Position numbers and translations under genes: made by a program. From the NCBI RefSeq assembly GCF_016862795.1, contig NZ_BONQ01000084.1, positions 1 to 64,000 on the forward strand: a stretch of DNA of 64,000 nt, in the 5' to 3' direction. The stretch's first letter is position 1; each line of letters starts with the position of its first letter. The notes under the pieces are model-generated. The model saw nothing but the letters and a program-made list of their open reading frames with translations. It was not told the origin of the DNA and did not search any database. Shown here one piece after another: positions 8,234-19,980 of the stretch. The stretch is from Dactylosporangium siamense. GTDB lineage: Bacteria > Actinomycetota > Actinomycetes > Mycobacteriales > Micromonosporaceae.

Positions 8234-9364
8234 TTGTACGTCCGGGGTCTCGAGCTCGTCGACTTCCGCAGTTATGAGCGGGTGGTCGTCGAGTTCGGGC
8301 CCGGGGCGTGCGTGCTCGTCGGCCCGAACGGCGTCGGCAAGACCAACCTGGTCGAGGCGCTGGCCTACGTGGCCACCCTCGAGTCGCACCGGGTCGCGAC
8401 GGACGCACCGCTGGTCCGGTTCGGTGCGACCCGCGCGGTGGTGCGGTGTGCCGTCGTCCACGAGGAGCGCGAGCTGCTCGTCGAGCTGTCGATCGAGCCC
8501 GGCAAGGCCAACAAGGCGCGGCTGGGCCGATCGCCGGTGACCCGTACCCGCGACATCCTGGGCGCACTGAAACTCGTGCTGTTCGCGCCGGAGGATCTTT
8601 CCCTGATCCGGGGCGACCCGAGCGAGCGCCGGCGGCTCCTTGACGAGTTGCTGGTGGCCAGGCAGCCACGCTTCGCCGGGGTGCGCTCCGACTACGACCG
8701 GGTGCTCAAGCAGCGCAACGCGTTGCTTCGCAGTGCGTATCTGGCCCGCAAGACGGGCGGCAACCGTGGTGGTGACCTGTCGACCCTCGACGTGTGGGAC
8801 ACCCACCTCGCGCAGCACGGCGCGCAGCTGGTCCGGGCCCGGCTCGACCTGGTCGCCGCGCTCGCCCCGCACGTCGCGAAGGCATATGCGGCGGTCAGCG
8901 CCAGCCGGTCCGACGCCCGGATCGCCTACAGCCCGTCGTTCCCCGTGCCGGACGCCTCGTCGGCGCAGGCGGACATCGAGCAGGCGCTCCTCACCGCGCT
9001 CGGTGAGGCCCGCAAGCAGGAGGTCGAGCGCGGCGTCACGCTGGTCGGCCCGCATCGCGACGAGTTGACGCTGACCCTCGGCGAGCTGCCGGCCAAGGGC
9101 TACGCGAGCCACGGCGAGTCCTGGTCGTATGCGCTGGCGCTGCGCCTGGCGGCCTACGATCTGCTGCGGGACGACGGCGTGGAGCCGGTGCTGGTGCTGG
9201 ACGACGTGTTCGCCGAGCTCGATGTGGGCCGGCGGGAGCGGCTGGCCGAGCTCGTGAGCGGCGCCAGCCAGGTCATCGTGACCTGTGCCGTCGACGACGA
9301 CGTGCCACGGGCGCTGCGCGGCGCACGGTACGAGGTGGGCGGAGGCGAGGTGCGACATGGCTGA
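8234..9364 (+). CDS. recF: DNA replication and repair protein RecF
   Basis: This 376-residue SMC-like ATPase loads RecA on gapped DNA with RecO and RecR. It has Walker [10 protein letters not shown] at about residues 30-38, the conserved [25 protein letters not shown], the signature region [10 protein letters not shown] with [10 protein letters not shown], and Walker [13 protein letters not shown]. The start is TTG at 8234, 2 nt after the gnd stop, with AAGAAGGG as SD inside the gnd end. The open frame upstream of it is the shadow of gnd. The stop overlaps the next gene by 8 nt. Confidence 0.96.
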   Translation: MYVRGLELVDFRSYERVVVEFGPGACVLVGPNGVGKTNLVEALAYVATLESHRVATDAPLVRFGATRAVVRCAVVHEERELLVELSIEPGKANKARLGRSPVTRTRDILGALKLVLFAPEDLSLIRGDPSERRRLLDELLVARQPRFAGVRSDYDRVLKQRNALLRSAYLARKTGGNRGGDLSTLDVWDTHLAQHGAQLVRARLDLVAALAPHVAKAYAAVSASRSDARIAYSPSFPVPDASSAQADIEQALLTALGEARKQEVERGVTLVGPHRDELTLTLGELPAKGYASHGESWSYALALRLAAYDLLRDDGVEPVLVLDDVFAELDVGRRERLAELVSGASQVIVTCAVDDDVPRALRGARYEVGGGEVRHG

Positions 9365-9890
9365 TGGCGATGACGGGGCGGCCGGCAACGAGAAGACCGG
9401 CCCCGAGCTGGCGCGGGCCGCGGTCGAGGCCGCGCTCGCGAAACGCAGGGCACAACCACGCCGCAAGGCCGTCACGGACCCGGCGACCGGGGAACCGCGA
9501 CGGCGCCGGGGGTACACGGGACCCGGGCCCGACCCGAGGGATCCGCAGCCGTTCGGTTCACTGCTCGAACGGATGATGAAGGCGCGCGGCTGGCAGAAGC
9601 CGAAGGCCGAGGCGACCGTGTTCGGGGAGTGGGAGCGGGTCGTCGGCGCCGACATCGCCGCCCACTGCCGGCCGATCAAACTGGAGGACGGCGAGCTGAC
9701 CGTCGAGGCGGAGTCGACCGCGTGGGCCACCCAGCTGCGGATGCTCGCCGGGCGGCTCATCGCCCGGATCGCGGGTGAGGTCGGTCACAACGTCGTCAAG
9801 AAGCTCCATATTCAGGGGCCGAGCACGCCGTCCTGGAGCCGCGGGCCGATGCGGGTGCGCGGGCGCGGGCCGCGCGACACCTACGGCTGA
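9357..9890 (+). CDS. DUF721 / DciA-like protein, probable DnaB helicase operator
   Basis: This 177-residue protein starts at ATG 9357, overlapping the recF end. The first 75 residues are basic and disordered ([20 protein letters not shown]). The DUF721 domain then runs from [36 protein letters not shown] to about residue 150. DUF721 proteins include DciA, the ancestral loader or activator of the replicative helicase; mycobacterial Rv0004, at the same locus, is an example. The role at the fork follows from the family and from the recF-gyrB context; nothing in the sequence proves it. Confidence 0.85.
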   Translation: MADGDDGAAGNEKTGPELARAAVEAALAKRRAQPRRKAVTDPATGEPRRRRGYTGPGPDPRDPQPFGSLLERMMKARGWQKPKAEATVFGEWERVVGADIAAHCRPIKLEDGELTVEAESTAWATQLRMLAGRLIARIAGEVGHNVVKKLHIQGPSTPSWSRGPMRVRGRGPRDTYG

Positions 9891-9899
9891 TCGGGCCGG

Positions 9900-10457
9900 T
9901 CAGAAATCCGCGTAGACGGCGAAACCGCGGTTCGCGCAGCGGCGGTAGAACTTCGCGAGGACGTCCAGCTCGGCGATCGTGTAGCTCCACTGCGGAGCGT
10001 TGCCCGTGTCGTCGCTCAGCGCGTCGAGCCGGCTCTGCAGCCATCGCAGCTGCTGCTCGGCCAGGCGCGAGCCCTCCAGAGCGCGGCGCAGCACGGTGCT
10101 CACCGTCTCGAAGGTGATCTCGTCGCCGAACTCCTGGTGGCCGTTGACGAAGCGCTCGAGCCCGCCGGCGATCCAGGCGCAGTCGTCCGGGCTGATCACC
10201 GGATCCTCGTCCTCGGCGGCCGCATCGGTGGCGAAGAGCACGCCGTTGAGCCCGAAGAGCAGGTCGACCAGCTCCGTATATCCGGTCACGCGCACCGTGC
10301 CGGTCTTCGCCACGTGATCCGCCAGCGCCGCCGCCGGCCCGGCGTGCAGCGGCAGCTTCTCGGCCAGCCCGGCGAAGTCGACGAACTCGGCCGGCGCCAC
10401 CGGGTCGTAAAACCGCCCGGTGCGCGGCCACTGCACGGCGACGTTGTCCAACCCCAT
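9900..10457 (-). CDS. conserved hypothetical protein
   Basis: This 185-residue protein is not one I recognise. The start is the ATG before GLDNVAVQWP, with GAGGGG 8 nt upstream; an ORF extension of 16 residues upstream is unlikely. The product is acidic, soluble and predicted mostly helical, with Trp-containing segments (DDCAWIAGGLERFVNG, QQLRWLQSRLDAL, PQWSYTIAELDVLAKFYRRC). There is no signal peptide or membrane span. It lies on the opposite strand inside the replication block, convergent with the DUF721 gene and divergent from gyrB. Confidence 0.75.
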   Translation of the reverse strand: MGLDNVAVQWPRTGRFYDPVAPAEFVDFAGLAEKLPLHAGPAAALADHVAKTGTVRVTGYTELVDLLFGLNGVLFATDAAAEDEDPVISPDDCAWIAGGLERFVNGHQEFGDEITFETVSTVLRRALEGSRLAEQQLRWLQSRLDALSDDTGNAPQWSYTIAELDVLAKFYRRCANRGFAVYADF

Positions 10458-10906
10458 CGCGGACCCCTCGCTCTCACACTTACCCCGCCCCGCGGCGGGG
10501 AACATACGGCACGAACGGTCGCTTGCGCGACCCCCGCAGGTGCCGAACCCGGGGACAGCATTCCAGCGCTCGCCGTGCCGCCCATCATCGCCCGCCTGAC
10601 CCCCTCCCGCGTAGGGGGACCTTCAACCCGTACCGTTCGGGCCGCTACGGGGACTACAGCGCCGTCCCGATGCGAAAATGTCGCACGGGCACAGTAGGAT
10701 TGCCGCAGGAGCGAAGGCTCTGAGAACCAGCCGACACAACCCGCGTGCACGCGTCCGCGGTGTCGGCCCGCCGGTGGTCGCGGCGCCCGCTCGGTGGGGC
10801 GCAGGACTCCGGCGTGCCTGCGCCGTGACCGTAGTGCTCGCACGACTCCGCACGAGACCCGGGGCGCCGAGCGGCGCGGCCGGCCAGTGTGAGAAAGCGA
10901 CCGAGG
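10458..10906. promoter_or_regulatory. 449-bp upstream region of gyrB
   Basis: This divergent region must hold the promoters of gyrB and the leftward hypothetical gene. Two compact hairpins are visible: CCCCGCC/GGCGGGG at 10483-10500 with a CCGC loop, and CCCCCT/AGGGGG at 10600-10618. Rightward and leftward open frames here are short and unconvincing. gyrB expression is often supercoiling-sensitive, but I see no direct sign of that. Confidence 0.5.
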
Positions 10907-12853
10907 GTGGCAGTAAACAAGGCCGAACCGTCGTCCTACGACTCCTCATCGATCACGGTCCTTGAGGGGCTCGACGCGGTCCGCAAGCGGCCAGGTATGT
11001 ACATCGGCTCGACCGGCGAGCGCGGCCTGCACCACCTGGTGTGGGAGGTCGTGGACAACGCCGTCGACGAGGCCCTGGCGGGCTTCTGCGACACGATTGA
11101 GGTCACGCTCCTCGAAGGTGGCGGGGTGCGCGTCGTGGACAACGGCCGTGGCATCCCGGTCGACATGCACCCGAAGGAGAAGCGGCCGACCGTTGAGGTC
11201 GTCCTCACGATGCTGCACGCCGGCGGCAAGTTCGGCGGCGGGGCCTATGCGGTCTCCGGTGGTCTGCACGGCGTCGGCATCTCGGTCGTCAACGCGCTGT
11301 CCACGCGCATCGACCTGGAGATCCACAAGGACGGTTCCGTCTGGCGGCAGACCTATCGCAACACCGTGCCCGACCCGCTGCAGAAGGGTGAGGCGACCGA
11401 CCGCTCCGGCACCAGCGTCACGTTCTGGCCCGACGGCGCGATCTTCGAGACCCTCGACTTCAACTACGAGACGGTCTACCGGCGCATCCAGGAATATGCC
11501 TTCCTCAACCGGGCTCTCAAGATCACGCTGCGCGACGAGCGTGCCGACACCCCGGAGGAGAAGAAGGAGGTCGTCTTCTGCTACGAGAACGGCATCGCCG
11601 ACTTCGTGCGTCACCTCAACGCGACGAAGACGCCCATCCACCGCTCGGTCGTGGAGTTCGGTGCTGACGGCGACGGCATCTCGGTGGAGATCGCCATGCA
11701 GTGGAACGAGTCGTATGGCGAGAGCGTCTACACGTTCGCCAACACGATCAACACGCATGAGGGCGGCACCCACGAAGAGGGCTTCCGCAGCGCCCTGACC
11801 TCCGTGGTCAACAAGTACGGCGCGGACAAGAAGTTCCTCAAGGGTGACGAGAAGCTCACCGGTGAGGACATCCGTGAGGGCCTGGCCGCGATCATCTCGA
11901 TCAAGCTGACCAACCCGCAGTTCGAGGGCCAGACGAAGACCAAGCTCGGCAACACCGAGGCGCGCAGCTTCGTGCAGAAGGTGTGCAACGAGTGGCTGGT
12001 CGACTGGTTCGACCGCAACCCGGCCGAGGTCAAAATGATCATTACCAAGGCCTCGCAGGCCGCGCGGGCCCGCCTCGCCGCCTCGCAGGCGCGCAAGCTG
12101 GCCCGGCGCAAGTCGCTGCTGGAGTCGGGCTCGATGCCCGGCAAGCTGGCCGACTGCCAGTCCAACGACCCCCGGGTCTCCGAGCTGTTCATCGTCGAGG
12201 GCGACTCCGCTGGCGGCTCGGCCAAGCAGGGCCGGGACCCGAGGGTCCAGGCGATCCTGCCGATCCGCGGCAAGATCCTCAACGTGGAGAAGGCGCGCAT
12301 CGACCGCGTCCTGAAGAACAACGAGGTCCAGGCGCTGATCACCGCGCTCGGCACCGGCATCCACGACGAGTTCGACATCGAGAAGCTGCGCTATCACAAG
12401 CTGATCCTGATGGCCGACGCCGACGTCGACGGCCAGCACATCCAGACGCTGCTGCTGACGCTGGTGTTCCGGTTCATGCGTCCCTTGATCGAGCTCGGCC
12501 ACGTGTATCTCGCAGCGCCCCCGCTGTACAAGATCAAGTGGAACAAGAAGGGCGACGACGCGCAGTACGCGTACACCGATCGCGAGCGCGACGGTCTGAT
12601 CACGCTGCGCCAGCAGAGCAAGCCCAACGCCAAGCCGGACGACATCCAGCGGTTCAAGGGTCTTGGGGAGATGAACTACCCCGAGCTGTGGGAAACCACG
12701 ATGAACCCGGAAACCCGCATGCTCCGTCAGGTGACATTGGATGACGCTGCAACCGCCGACGAGCTCTTCAGCGTCCTGATGGGCGAAGACGTGGAAGCAC
12801 GCCGCTCGTTCATCCAGCGCAACGCCAAAGACGTTCGGTTCCTCGACATCTGA
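10907..12853 (+). CDS. gyrB: DNA gyrase subunit B
   Basis: This 648-residue ATPase subunit of type II topoisomerase introduces negative supercoils together with GyrA. It has the GHKL ATP site ([39 protein letters not shown]), the transducer domain, the TOPRIM motif [33 protein letters not shown] and DADVDGQHI, and the C-terminal [24 protein letters not shown] at 10907 (AVNKAEPSS) was chosen because GAGAAAG lies 9 nt before it; GTG at 10889 in the same frame would add 6 residues and lacks an SD. gyrA follows after 29 nt. Confidence 0.96.
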   Translation: MAVNKAEPSSYDSSSITVLEGLDAVRKRPGMYIGSTGERGLHHLVWEVVDNAVDEALAGFCDTIEVTLLEGGGVRVVDNGRGIPVDMHPKEKRPTVEVVLTMLHAGGKFGGGAYAVSGGLHGVGISVVNALSTRIDLEIHKDGSVWRQTYRNTVPDPLQKGEATDRSGTSVTFWPDGAIFETLDFNYETVYRRIQEYAFLNRALKITLRDERADTPEEKKEVVFCYENGIADFVRHLNATKTPIHRSVVEFGADGDGISVEIAMQWNESYGESVYTFANTINTHEGGTHEEGFRSALTSVVNKYGADKKFLKGDEKLTGEDIREGLAAIISIKLTNPQFEGQTKTKLGNTEARSFVQKVCNEWLVDWFDRNPAEVKMIITKASQAARARLAASQARKLARRKSLLESGSMPGKLADCQSNDPRVSELFIVEGDSAGGSAKQGRDPRVQAILPIRGKILNVEKARIDRVLKNNEVQALITALGTGIHDEFDIEKLRYHKLILMADADVDGQHIQTLLLTLVFRFMRPLIELGHVYLAAPPLYKIKWNKKGDDAQYAYTDRERDGLITLRQQSKPNAKPDDIQRFKGLGEMNYPELWETTMNPETRMLRQVTLDDAATADELFSVLMGEDVEARRSFIQRNAKDVRFLDI

Positions 12854-12882
12854 CCTGCGGATACTGAGAAAAGGGATAAAGA

Positions 12883-15393
<2,511 letters not shown>

Positions 15394-15396
15394 TTG

Positions 15397-16263
15397 ATGA
15401 CAGACACACAGGCGAAGTCGGGGACCGCCTCGGCAGCAACCGATGAGGCCAAGCAGGCCGGAGAGGCTGCCATGACGGGACTTGACTCGGGGGCGCCTGC
15501 CGCCGGCGGGGACGCCGGCGCGGTCAACGGGACCAGCACGCCCGGTGAGACCACCATCGGCGGCACGCCGAAGTTCCAGCGTGCCCCCGGTATGGTGCCG
15601 CCGCCCGACTCGTTGACGGTGCCGATCCAGTCGCCACCGTCCGTCGGCGTGGCGAAGGGCAAGGCCGGGGTCGTGACGCCCCCGCCAGTGACGCTCGGTT
15701 CCGCGGCGCCCACCAGCGGCGCGGCGACCGGCACGGCGAGCGTCGCGGTGGCCCGTGCCTCCGTGCGCCCGACCAACGCCGGCGCCACTCAGGCGCTGAA
15801 CGCGCCCGCGGCCGCGCCGGCGGCGAGCGGGTCCGCCCGCGTCACCGAGGCCGTCCGTGCGGCCCGGAAGACGGTCAGCTCCGCGGTGGGCCGCGGCCCA
15901 CGCCGGGCCCGGCTGCACCTGAAGCGCATCGACCCGTGGTCTGTGATGAAGTTCGCGTTCGCGGTCTCGTTCGTGCTGTTCGTCGTCGTCATCGTCGCCA
16001 CGTCGGTGCTCTACCTGGCCCTCGACGCGATGGACGTCTTCAACAGCGTCAACAAGGCCCTCGCCGACATCGTCAGCTCCACCGGTGGCCAGGCCGACAG
16101 CACCTTCCGCATCACCGCGAAGGGCGTCATCGGCGGCGCCGCCCTGCTCGGCGTGGTCAACGTGGTCCTCTTCACCGCGCTCGCCACCCTGGGCTCCTTC
16201 ATCTACAACGTCTGCGCCGACCTGGTCGGCGGCATCGAGCTGACGCTGGCGGAGAAGGACTGA
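15397..16263 (+). CDS. DUF3566 membrane protein
   Basis: This 288-residue protein has a long disordered Ala/Pro/Thr-rich N-terminal half (about 1-175) and then the DUF3566 domain. The domain includes a membrane segment at about 186-210 (FAFAVSFVLFVVVIVATSVLYL), an extracytoplasmic-type loop, and a second segment at about 245-270. DUF3566 proteins sit directly downstream of gyrA in most actinobacteria; their function is unknown. ATG 15397 follows the gyrA stop by 3 nt; TTG 15394 is an alternative. The N-terminal extension is low-complexity. Confidence 0.9.
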   Translation: MTDTQAKSGTASAATDEAKQAGEAAMTGLDSGAPAAGGDAGAVNGTSTPGETTIGGTPKFQRAPGMVPPPDSLTVPIQSPPSVGVAKGKAGVVTPPPVTLGSAAPTSGAATGTASVAVARASVRPTNAGATQALNAPAAAPAASGSARVTEAVRAARKTVSSAVGRGPRRARLHLKRIDPWSVMKFAFAVSFVLFVVVIVATSVLYLALDAMDVFNSVNKALADIVSSTGGQADSTFRITAKGVIGGAALLGVVNVVLFTALATLGSFIYNVCADLVGGIELTLAEKD

Positions 16264-16275
16264 CCTGCTGTTTTT

Positions 16276-16307
16276 CCCCACGGCGGGCCGTTCGGCTCGC
16301 CGTGGGG
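16276..16307 (+). terminator. hairpin after gyrB-gyrA-DUF3566
   Basis: CCCCACGGCG (16276-16285) pairs with CGCCGTGGGG (16298-16307), with further pairing inside (GCCG/CGGC). It lies 12 nt after the DUF3566 stop and before tRNA-Ile. There is no downstream T-tract, though a TTTTT run precedes it. It is the likely end of the gyrase transcript. Confidence 0.7.
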
Positions 16308-16391
16308 GGAACCGGTTTGAGGCTTCGGTGCCGGGTGCGGTAACCTTGGCCGTCGCGCTGATACGCCGCTTTTCGCGGGGATCGGTGTAAC

Positions 16392-16465
16392 GGGGCTATA
16401 GCTCAGTCGGTTAGAGCGCAGAGCTGATAACTCTGAGGTCGCTGGTTCGATTCCAGCTAGCCCCA
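16392..16465 (+). tRNA. tRNA-Ile (anticodon GAT)
   Basis: This 74-nt cloverleaf has acceptor arm GGGGCTA paired with TAGCCCC, D-arm GCTCAGTCGGTTAGAGC, anticodon stem-loop CAGAG-CTGATAA-CTCTG (anticodon GAT), and T-arm CTGGTTCGATTCCAG. The discriminator base is A. CCA is not encoded. It is the usual tRNA downstream of gyrA in actinobacteria. Confidence 0.97.
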
Positions 16466-16466
16466 C

Positions 16467-16595
16467 ATGTGGAAAAAGGTGCTCCTGGTGGTCGCAGTCG
16501 TCGGTGCAGCTGCCTACGTCGCCAAGCGCGTGAAGACCGCGAGCGAAGAGCGCGCGCTCTGGCACGAGGCCACCACCGCCCCGGACCTGCGCTAG
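16467..16595 (+). CDS. DLW-39 family small protein
   Basis: This 42-residue protein starts at an ATG only one base after the tRNA-Ile discriminator. It begins MWKKVLLVVAVVGAAAYVAKRVK, a single hydrophobic segment with flanking basic residues, and ends EERALWHEATTAPDLR. The C-terminal LW(H)EA pattern and the place between tRNA-Ile and tRNA-Ala match the small actinobacterial DLW-39 family, whose function is unknown. There is no room for a separate SD upstream, so translation may start on a processed, near-leaderless 5' end made by tRNA 3' cleavage. Confidence 0.82.
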   Translation: MWKKVLLVVAVVGAAAYVAKRVKTASEERALWHEATTAPDLR

Positions 16596-16601
16596 TCACA
16601 C

Positions 16602-16617
16602 CGAGGGGTTCCCCTCG
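16602..16617 (+). terminator. short hairpin between DLW-39 and tRNA-Ala
   Basis: CGAGGGG and CCCCTCG form a perfect inverted repeat around a two-base centre (TT). It ends 3 nt before tRNA-Ala, and could act as a processing or termination signal. Confidence 0.4.
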
Positions 16618-16620
16618 CCC

Positions 16621-16693
16621 GGGGGCGTAGCTCAACTGGCAGAGCACCGCCTTTGCAAGGCGGGGGTTAGGGGTTCGAGTCCCCTCGCTTCCA
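16621..16693 (+). tRNA. tRNA-Ala (anticodon TGC)
   Basis: This 73-nt cloverleaf has acceptor GGGGGCG with CGCTTCC (two G-U pairs), D-arm GCTCAACTGGCAGAGC, anticodon stem-loop CCGCC-TTTGCAA-GGCGG (anticodon TGC), and T-arm GGGGTTCGAGTCCCC. The discriminator is A and CCA is not encoded. Confidence 0.96.
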
Positions 16694-17069
16694 CGTTCCG
16701 CCAACCGGCGCGGCCTGCTCATCGGCTGCGCCGATTCGCCGTTGTGGCTCCACTTGTCCCCGCGCGGCCTTTCGGCCGCTCCCCGGTGGGGGAGCTTCGC
16801 TCCACCCACACCCCCTCAAACCCTTCCGGGGCTGAGCCGGGTTCGGACGGGTGACGATGCGGGCCGGCGCCGGAAGTCCGCTCGACCGGGACGCCGCGTC
16901 CGGGCCGAGCAGAGGCACTTGAAACTGGTCAGCTGACAGTTGCCGCGACGTTCGTCGGGCAGCAGGCTGTAGCTCCTGCGGGCGCTTTCTCCGCATGTAG
17001 CTTGCCGATTTTGACCGGCTCGGGGTGATCCGCGGTGGAGGACAGCGCAAGGCGGGAGTGACGTCCGGA
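16694..17069. other. intergenic region after tRNA-Ala
   Basis: No gene is supported in this 376-bp stretch. It contains a 42-bp dispersed repeat (16778-16819, listed separately) preceded by the hairpin CGGCCTTTCGGCCG. The remainder shows no coding signal on either strand. Confidence 0.6.
16778..16819 (+). repeat. tRNA-associated dispersed repeat, copy 1
   Basis: This 42-bp sequence matches 61863-61904 (reverse strand) at 40 of 42 positions. It contains a hairpin (GCTCCCC...GGGGAGC) followed by a conserved GCTCCACCCACACCCCC tail. Both copies lie within about 130 bp of a tRNA gene (tRNA-Ala here, tRNA-Leu at the other). It may be a small mobile repeat or a conserved transcription-end element. 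Confidence 0.75.
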
Positions 17070-17639
17070 TCAGGTCGCCGAGATCCTGCCGGTCGCCAAC
17101 GCGCCGGTGTCGAGCCGGATGGCGAACGGAGCGTCCGTGGTCAGGATTTCGCCGTCACTCACAACCGCGTGCTTGACGTAGTGGCCGCCGTCAAGGCGCA
17201 ACAGGTGCAGTTCCACCGAGGTCAGGGAGCCCTGCTCCACGAGCAGGTACCAGCCGATTCCCGCCTTGGCGTAGAACCCCATCTTCGAGACCCGGTCCGT
17301 ACCCGCGTTGCTGGGCGACACGATCTCGCCGACCAGCGCCACGTCGACCGCGTCGATTGTCGAGCCCTCTTCAACATCAGTCACGACAAGGTCGGGGATA
17401 ACGATCCGGCCGGTCTGCAAGCGGACGTTGACAGCCTCCAGAACTACCAGGCCGGCTGCTGACGCGCCGGGGTCGAGGGCGTTGGCGATGCGGCGGGACA
17501 GGATCTGGTGCCGGATGGCCGGCGCTGGACTTACCAGCAAGCTCCCATCAATCAGCTCAATCCGGGTTGGTGTCTCGCCGAGTGCGAAGTATTCGTCTTC
17601 GCTCCACGGCCCGACATGCTCCAGGACGTCAACCCTCAC
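17070..17639 (-). CDS. Uma2 family (DUF820) PD-(D/E)XK nuclease-like protein
   Basis: This 189-residue protein has the Uma2 fold: [27 protein letters not shown] with Glu28, IPDLVV with Asp83, GEIVSPSN with Glu105 and [21 protein letters not shown] with Lys119. These make a plausible PD-(D/E)XK active site. Uma2 proteins are abundant, often multi-copy, and biologically uncharacterised; restriction-like endonuclease activity is inferred from the fold. No partner gene is adjacent. The ATG start follows the family. Confidence 0.85.
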   Translation of the reverse strand: MRVDVLEHVGPWSEDEYFALGETPTRIELIDGSLLVSPAPAIRHQILSRRIANALDPGASAAGLVVLEAVNVRLQTGRIVIPDLVVTDVEEGSTIDAVDVALVGEIVSPSNAGTDRVSKMGFYAKAGIGWYLLVEQGSLTSVELHLLRLDGGHYVKHAVVSDGEILTTDAPFAIRLDTGALATGRISAT

Positions 17640-17747
17640 CGGCGACTCGCCTCCACACGCATGCTCTCACCAGGCTCCCACGCAAGCGCGCCCCATGACG
17701 ACACCAATCCGGACGACGGCTCTGCCGGGCGGTCTTGTGGCTCGAAG

Positions 17748-18425
17748 TCATGGCGTGGACCAGTGTGGTTCACGGCGCTTGGACACCTGTTCGGCTGCGA
17801 ACGCAACAACGGCGTTGAACTGTTCGACCTCCAACGGCGCGACCGCCAGGATCAGCTCTCCGATCGTCCAAAGCCACGGAACCGTTTTCCGCGCGGACGC
17901 GGACGGTGGCGGTCCCTCGGCCGGACGAGCTGCCATCGCCTCGAGGTCGTCGGGCCGGATGCAGAGTATTGCGGCGAGGAGCTCCAGGCGTTCCGGGCTC
18001 GGCAAGCGGCCGTTGCCCATCGCCATGGCAACCGTGCTGATCGACGAGCCCGTTGCGCAGGCCATTCCCTCGTGGCTGAGGTTCCGGACCTTCAACAGCC
18101 GTCTGAACACGGCTCCGAACGTCACCGTCTCCAGTGTCGGTAGGCCGGTCGGACCGCCCCTGATGGAGGTTCTGGGCAGCGACCGGGCGAAGTCTCGGGC
18201 CGCCGCGGCCTCGGAAGTCCGCAGGCCGTACCTGATCAGCGACTCGATCGGGCGGTCCAGGTCGGGAACGGTGGGCATGAACTCGGCCGGGATCTCACCG
18301 CCGGCGATCGCCAGCAGGTCGACGGCCCGTATCTCGAGCACCGGCGCGAGATCGAGCAGTCGTCCTGCCGGCGGCACCACGACGCCGCGATGTTCGCAGA
18401 GCCGCTCCAGCGGAGTGTCCGACAT
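17748..18425 (-). CDS. HTH-domain protein (XRE-like), probable regulator
   Basis: This 225-residue protein has an XRE-type helix-turn-helix in its middle to C-terminal part (VFRRLLKVRNLSHEGMACATGSSISTVAMAMGNGRLPSPERLELLAAILCIRPDDL, about residues 108-165). Unusually, the HTH is preceded by about 100 residues containing a second short repeat-like motif (PLERLCEHRGVVVPPAGRLLDLAPVLEIRAVDLLAIAGGEIP) that resembles a degenerate HTH segment. ATG 18425 was chosen; a TTG three codons earlier is possible. The target is unknown. Confidence 0.65.
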   Translation of the reverse strand: MSDTPLERLCEHRGVVVPPAGRLLDLAPVLEIRAVDLLAIAGGEIPAEFMPTVPDLDRPIESLIRYGLRTSEAAAARDFARSLPRTSIRGGPTGLPTLETVTFGAVFRRLLKVRNLSHEGMACATGSSISTVAMAMGNGRLPSPERLELLAAILCIRPDDLEAMAARPAEGPPPSASARKTVPWLWTIGELILAVAPLEVEQFNAVVAFAAEQVSKRREPHWSTP

Positions 18426-18462
18426 ATTGACCAATCTAAGCGTCCGCGACGCCGTACCGGAT

Positions 18463-19008
18463 TCAGACCGGCTGGTAGGTGAGGTGGACGACGCCGGTCG
18501 GGAAGGTTTCCGAGGCGGCGAGCCGCAACGGGGTCCGCTTGCCGTCGTCGTCGAAGAGGCGCTTGCCGCTGCCCACCACGATCGGGCAGACCATGAGGTG
18601 CAGCTCGTCGACCACGCCGGCGTGGACCAGTGACCGGACCAGCGTGGCGCTGCCCGTGATGGTGATGTTGTCGCCCGGCTCCTGCTTGAGCGCGGTGAGT
18701 GCGGCGGCCACGTCGCCGTCCAGGAGCGGCAGCAGCGTGGCGCCGGACCAGTCGACCGAGGTCAGGGTCGTGGACGCGACCAGCTTCGGGGTGTTGTTCA
18801 TGAAGTCGGCGATCTCGCCGTTCTGACCCGGCCAGATCGCCGCGAACTCCTCGTACGTGCGGCGGCCGAGCAGCAGGGTGCCGGTGGCGTCGCGGCGAGA
18901 CTTGATCGACTGGCCGACCTCGTCGCAGTAGAAGTCGAAGCTCCACTTCTCCGGCGACTCGATGACGCCGTCAAGGGACATGTGCAGGCCGGCGACGATC
19001 TTCCGCAT
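18463..19008 (-). CDS. dihydrofolate reductase family protein (RibD C-terminal domain)
   Basis: This 181-residue protein starts MRKIVAGLHMSLDGVIESPEKW and contains TLLLGRRTYEEFAAIWP, NTPKLVASTTL, ITGSATLVRSLVHAGVVDELHLMVCPIVVGSGKRLF. These are the hallmarks of the RibD_C/YyaP-YwjB family, NADPH-dependent reductases of unknown substrate. GGAGGAGA 4-11 nt before the ATG sets the start; a 25-residue upstream extension is rejected. It is divergent from the arginase-family gene over 128 bp. Confidence 0.88.
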   Translation of the reverse strand: MRKIVAGLHMSLDGVIESPEKWSFDFYCDEVGQSIKSRRDATGTLLLGRRTYEEFAAIWPGQNGEIADFMNNTPKLVASTTLTSVDWSGATLLPLLDGDVAAALTALKQEPGDNITITGSATLVRSLVHAGVVDELHLMVCPIVVGSGKRLFDDDGKRTPLRLAASETFPTGVVHLTYQPV

Positions 19009-19136
19009 GATGTTCTCCTCCAGGTCAAGGCGTTCTCTACCAACGCGTCGAACGGGCCGGCGGTCCTTCGACACGGGAGGCACGGGGAGGCAAAGAAATT
19101 TTCTGCACGCCTGTCGGTGGTGGCAGAAAATGCATC

Positions 19137-19898
19137 ATGACCACGATCTACGTGCCGTACCACCTCGATGAGCGCCTCGACGGGCTGGTCGATGAGCCGG
19201 CGGACGTCACCGTCATCGCCGAGTTTCCCGAAGGGCCTGACATCTGGGGTCGGCTGGCGGTGCTGTACGACCGGGTCGCCGACGAGGTCAGTCGGGCCGA
19301 GTCACCCGTCGTGATCTCCGGGGACTGCACCACCGCGCTGGGGACGGTCGCCGGGCTGCAGCGGAAGGCGCTGGACCCGGCGATCGTGTGGTTCGACGCG
19401 CACGGGGACGTGCAGACCCTCGAGACGACCACCTCGGGATACATCGGTGGGATGCCGTTGCGGGTGTTGGTGGGGTACCGGCCGGAGCTCATCGCCGATC
19501 GTCTGGGCCTCCGGCCGTTGGCTGAGGAGCGGGCCGTGCTCGTCGACGCCCGGGATCTCGATCCGGCCGAGGCGGAGTATCTCCACGGGTCGGGGATCCG
19601 GCGGTACCAACTCCAAGATCTTGAGCTTCCCGACGGTCCGTTGCTGGTGCACGTGGACCTCGACGTCGTGGACGGGGCCGAGTTGCCGGGGCTGCTGTTC
19701 CCGGTGCCGGGTGGTCCGTCGATGCGCGACGTGTTGGCGAAGGTGGAGGAGATCATCGCCACCGGCCGGGTCGTCGCGGTGGACCTGGCGTGCACGTGGC
19801 GGCCAGGGAGCGGGGCCGAGGCGCGGGCGTTCGTCCAAACGGTTTGCAAAGCCTTCGGAAAGGAACCGAACAACTTTCGGACGCAACGTGATCATTGA
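19137..19898 (+). CDS. arginase/agmatinase (ureohydrolase) family protein
   Basis: This 253-residue protein has the ureohydrolase order of metal motifs: ISGDCTT (residues 60-66), WFDAHGDVQT (85-94) and VHVDLDVVD (171-179). In true arginases the first motif is GGDHS; here the metal-binding His is Cys64 and the first Gly is Ser. The remaining Asp/His ligands (Asp87, His89, Asp91, Asp174, Asp176) are present. It may hydrolyse a guanidino compound with altered metal geometry, or have another role. No SD is obvious. The gene stands alone. Confidence 0.8.
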   Translation: MTTIYVPYHLDERLDGLVDEPADVTVIAEFPEGPDIWGRLAVLYDRVADEVSRAESPVVISGDCTTALGTVAGLQRKALDPAIVWFDAHGDVQTLETTTSGYIGGMPLRVLVGYRPELIADRLGLRPLAEERAVLVDARDLDPAEAEYLHGSGIRRYQLQDLELPDGPLLVHVDLDVVDGAELPGLLFPVPGGPSMRDVLAKVEEIIATGRVVAVDLACTWRPGSGAEARAFVQTVCKAFGKEPNNFRTQRDH

Positions 19899-19980
19899 AA
19901 TGCGGAGTGTACTCGTGTCGCGCGAATCCGTGTGACGAATACCCGAACGCGGGACCCATTTACCTCGTATCTAGGGAATA

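Noticed and set aside
17070-19898. Genomic island or integrated element after the tRNA-Ala gene
   Set aside because: No integrase, no direct repeat of the tRNA 3' end, and no transposase were seen; the accessory genes alone are not enough.
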